From positions 1-22,031 of the IMG/VR virus record IMGVR_UViG_3300036909_000147: a stretch of DNA of 22,031 nucleotides. One strand, 5' to 3'. Positions 21,753-22,031 of this stretch are shown here, one piece after another. Position 1 is the stretch's first letter; each line of letters begins with the position of its first letter. The stretch is from a virus. The position numbers and the translations under genes were made by a program. Below the pieces are notes generated by a model. That model was not told the DNA's origin. It ran no database searches and saw only the letters and a list, made by a program, of their open reading frames with translations.

Positions 21753-21892
21753 AACGCGACCTTTCGATCTACTTTCGCCGCAGGATCGCCGGATGTTCGC
21801 TTATTTCTTCGCATCTCGCTGATTTTGATCGCTTTTCTGCTTGATTACGAGTCGGAATGGGCGCATGATCAGATCGTACAGGAGATCAAAAG
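21753..21892. promoter_or_regulatory. Divergent intergenic region
   Basis: A 140-bp gap between the methyltransferase start and the plus-strand gene at 21893. On the plus strand TTGATT (21841-21846) and CATGAT (21864-21869), 17 bp apart, each match the sigma-70 consensus at 4 of 6 positions, and AGGAG (21880-21884) precedes the ATG by 8 nt. It contains a TGATCA palindrome at 21866. No operator pair was recognised. Confidence 0.35.
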
Positions 21893-22031
21893 ATGCCCAC
21901 CACAACGACCACCCAAACGAACGCCACCATTCACCGCGCCGCGGCGCTAACCCGCGAGATCATGAGCAATCAGCACGTTGCGGAGCCTTTCCGTACCGCG
22001 CTCAACGCGATAGTCCTTACATCGGACGGCG
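21893..22031 (+). CDS. Hypothetical protein, N-terminal part (cut by window edge)
   Basis: The ATG at 21893 has AGGAG 8 nt upstream and the frame stays open to the window end (46 codons). The visible part begins with a threonine-rich stretch (MPTTTTTQTNATIHRAA) and continues as a probable helix (LTREIMSNQHVAEPFRTAL). It is divergent from the methyltransferase and points away from the late operon, so it may start the non-structural or early region. No family can be assigned from this fragment. Confidence 0.55.
   Translation, partial: MPTTTTTQTNATIHRAAALTREIMSNQHVAEPFRTALNAIVLTSDG

Overview
The window is a block of late, virion-building genes from a tailed phage or prophage of a GC-rich bacterium. 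Almost everything lies on the minus strand and is read from right to left. The gene set is terminase, Mu-F-like protein, DUF1073 portal, DUF2213 protease/scaffold, DUF2184 capsid protein, DUF4054 connector, DUF3383 sheath, tube, tail chaperone and tape measure. That combination is typical of contractile-tailed (myovirus-like) phages. No integrase, attachment site, tRNA, rRNA or host housekeeping gene is visible, so the host cannot be named. Both ends cut through genes.

Layout from right to left: a divergent plus-strand gene cut by the window end (21893 on); a DNA methyltransferase split by frame lesions (21752-20834); a small plus-strand zinc-finger gene (20566-20826); TerS and TerL (20498-18512); a hypothetical and a Mu-F/SPP1-gp7-like head protein; small hypotheticals; a plus-strand moron-like gene (16407-16745); and a portal protein fused to a pyrophosphatase-like domain (16385-14172). 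Then come a small hypothetical, a cysteine-peptidase-like protein, a probable virion surface protein, a large repeat-containing protein, the DUF2213 maturation protease with a probable nested scaffold, a cement-like protein, the major capsid protein, the connector/neck genes (7776-5032), sheath, tube, tail assembly chaperone with a -1 frameshift extension (2991-2366), and the tape measure protein running off the left edge. Many genes are packed with ATGA overlaps or strong Shine-Dalgarno sequences, as expected for a translationally coupled late operon.

The most striking feature is a TnpB-only IS200/IS605-type (IS1341-like) element at about 1103-2369. It sits exactly at the junction between the chaperone frameshift ORF and the tape measure gene. 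Joining the flanks in silico recreates a GTGA stop/start overlap with a Shine-Dalgarno. The insertion replaces the chaperone stop TGA with TAA, so the chaperone protein is unchanged, but it removes the tape measure gene's ribosome binding site. An ATG in the element's left-end hairpin is in frame with the tape measure gene.

The three complete plus-strand genes (tnpB, the 16407 gene and the zinc-finger gene) share one promoter layout: a TANNNT box exactly 6 nt before the ATG. This suggests leaderless, independently transcribed cargo inside the minus-strand late operon.
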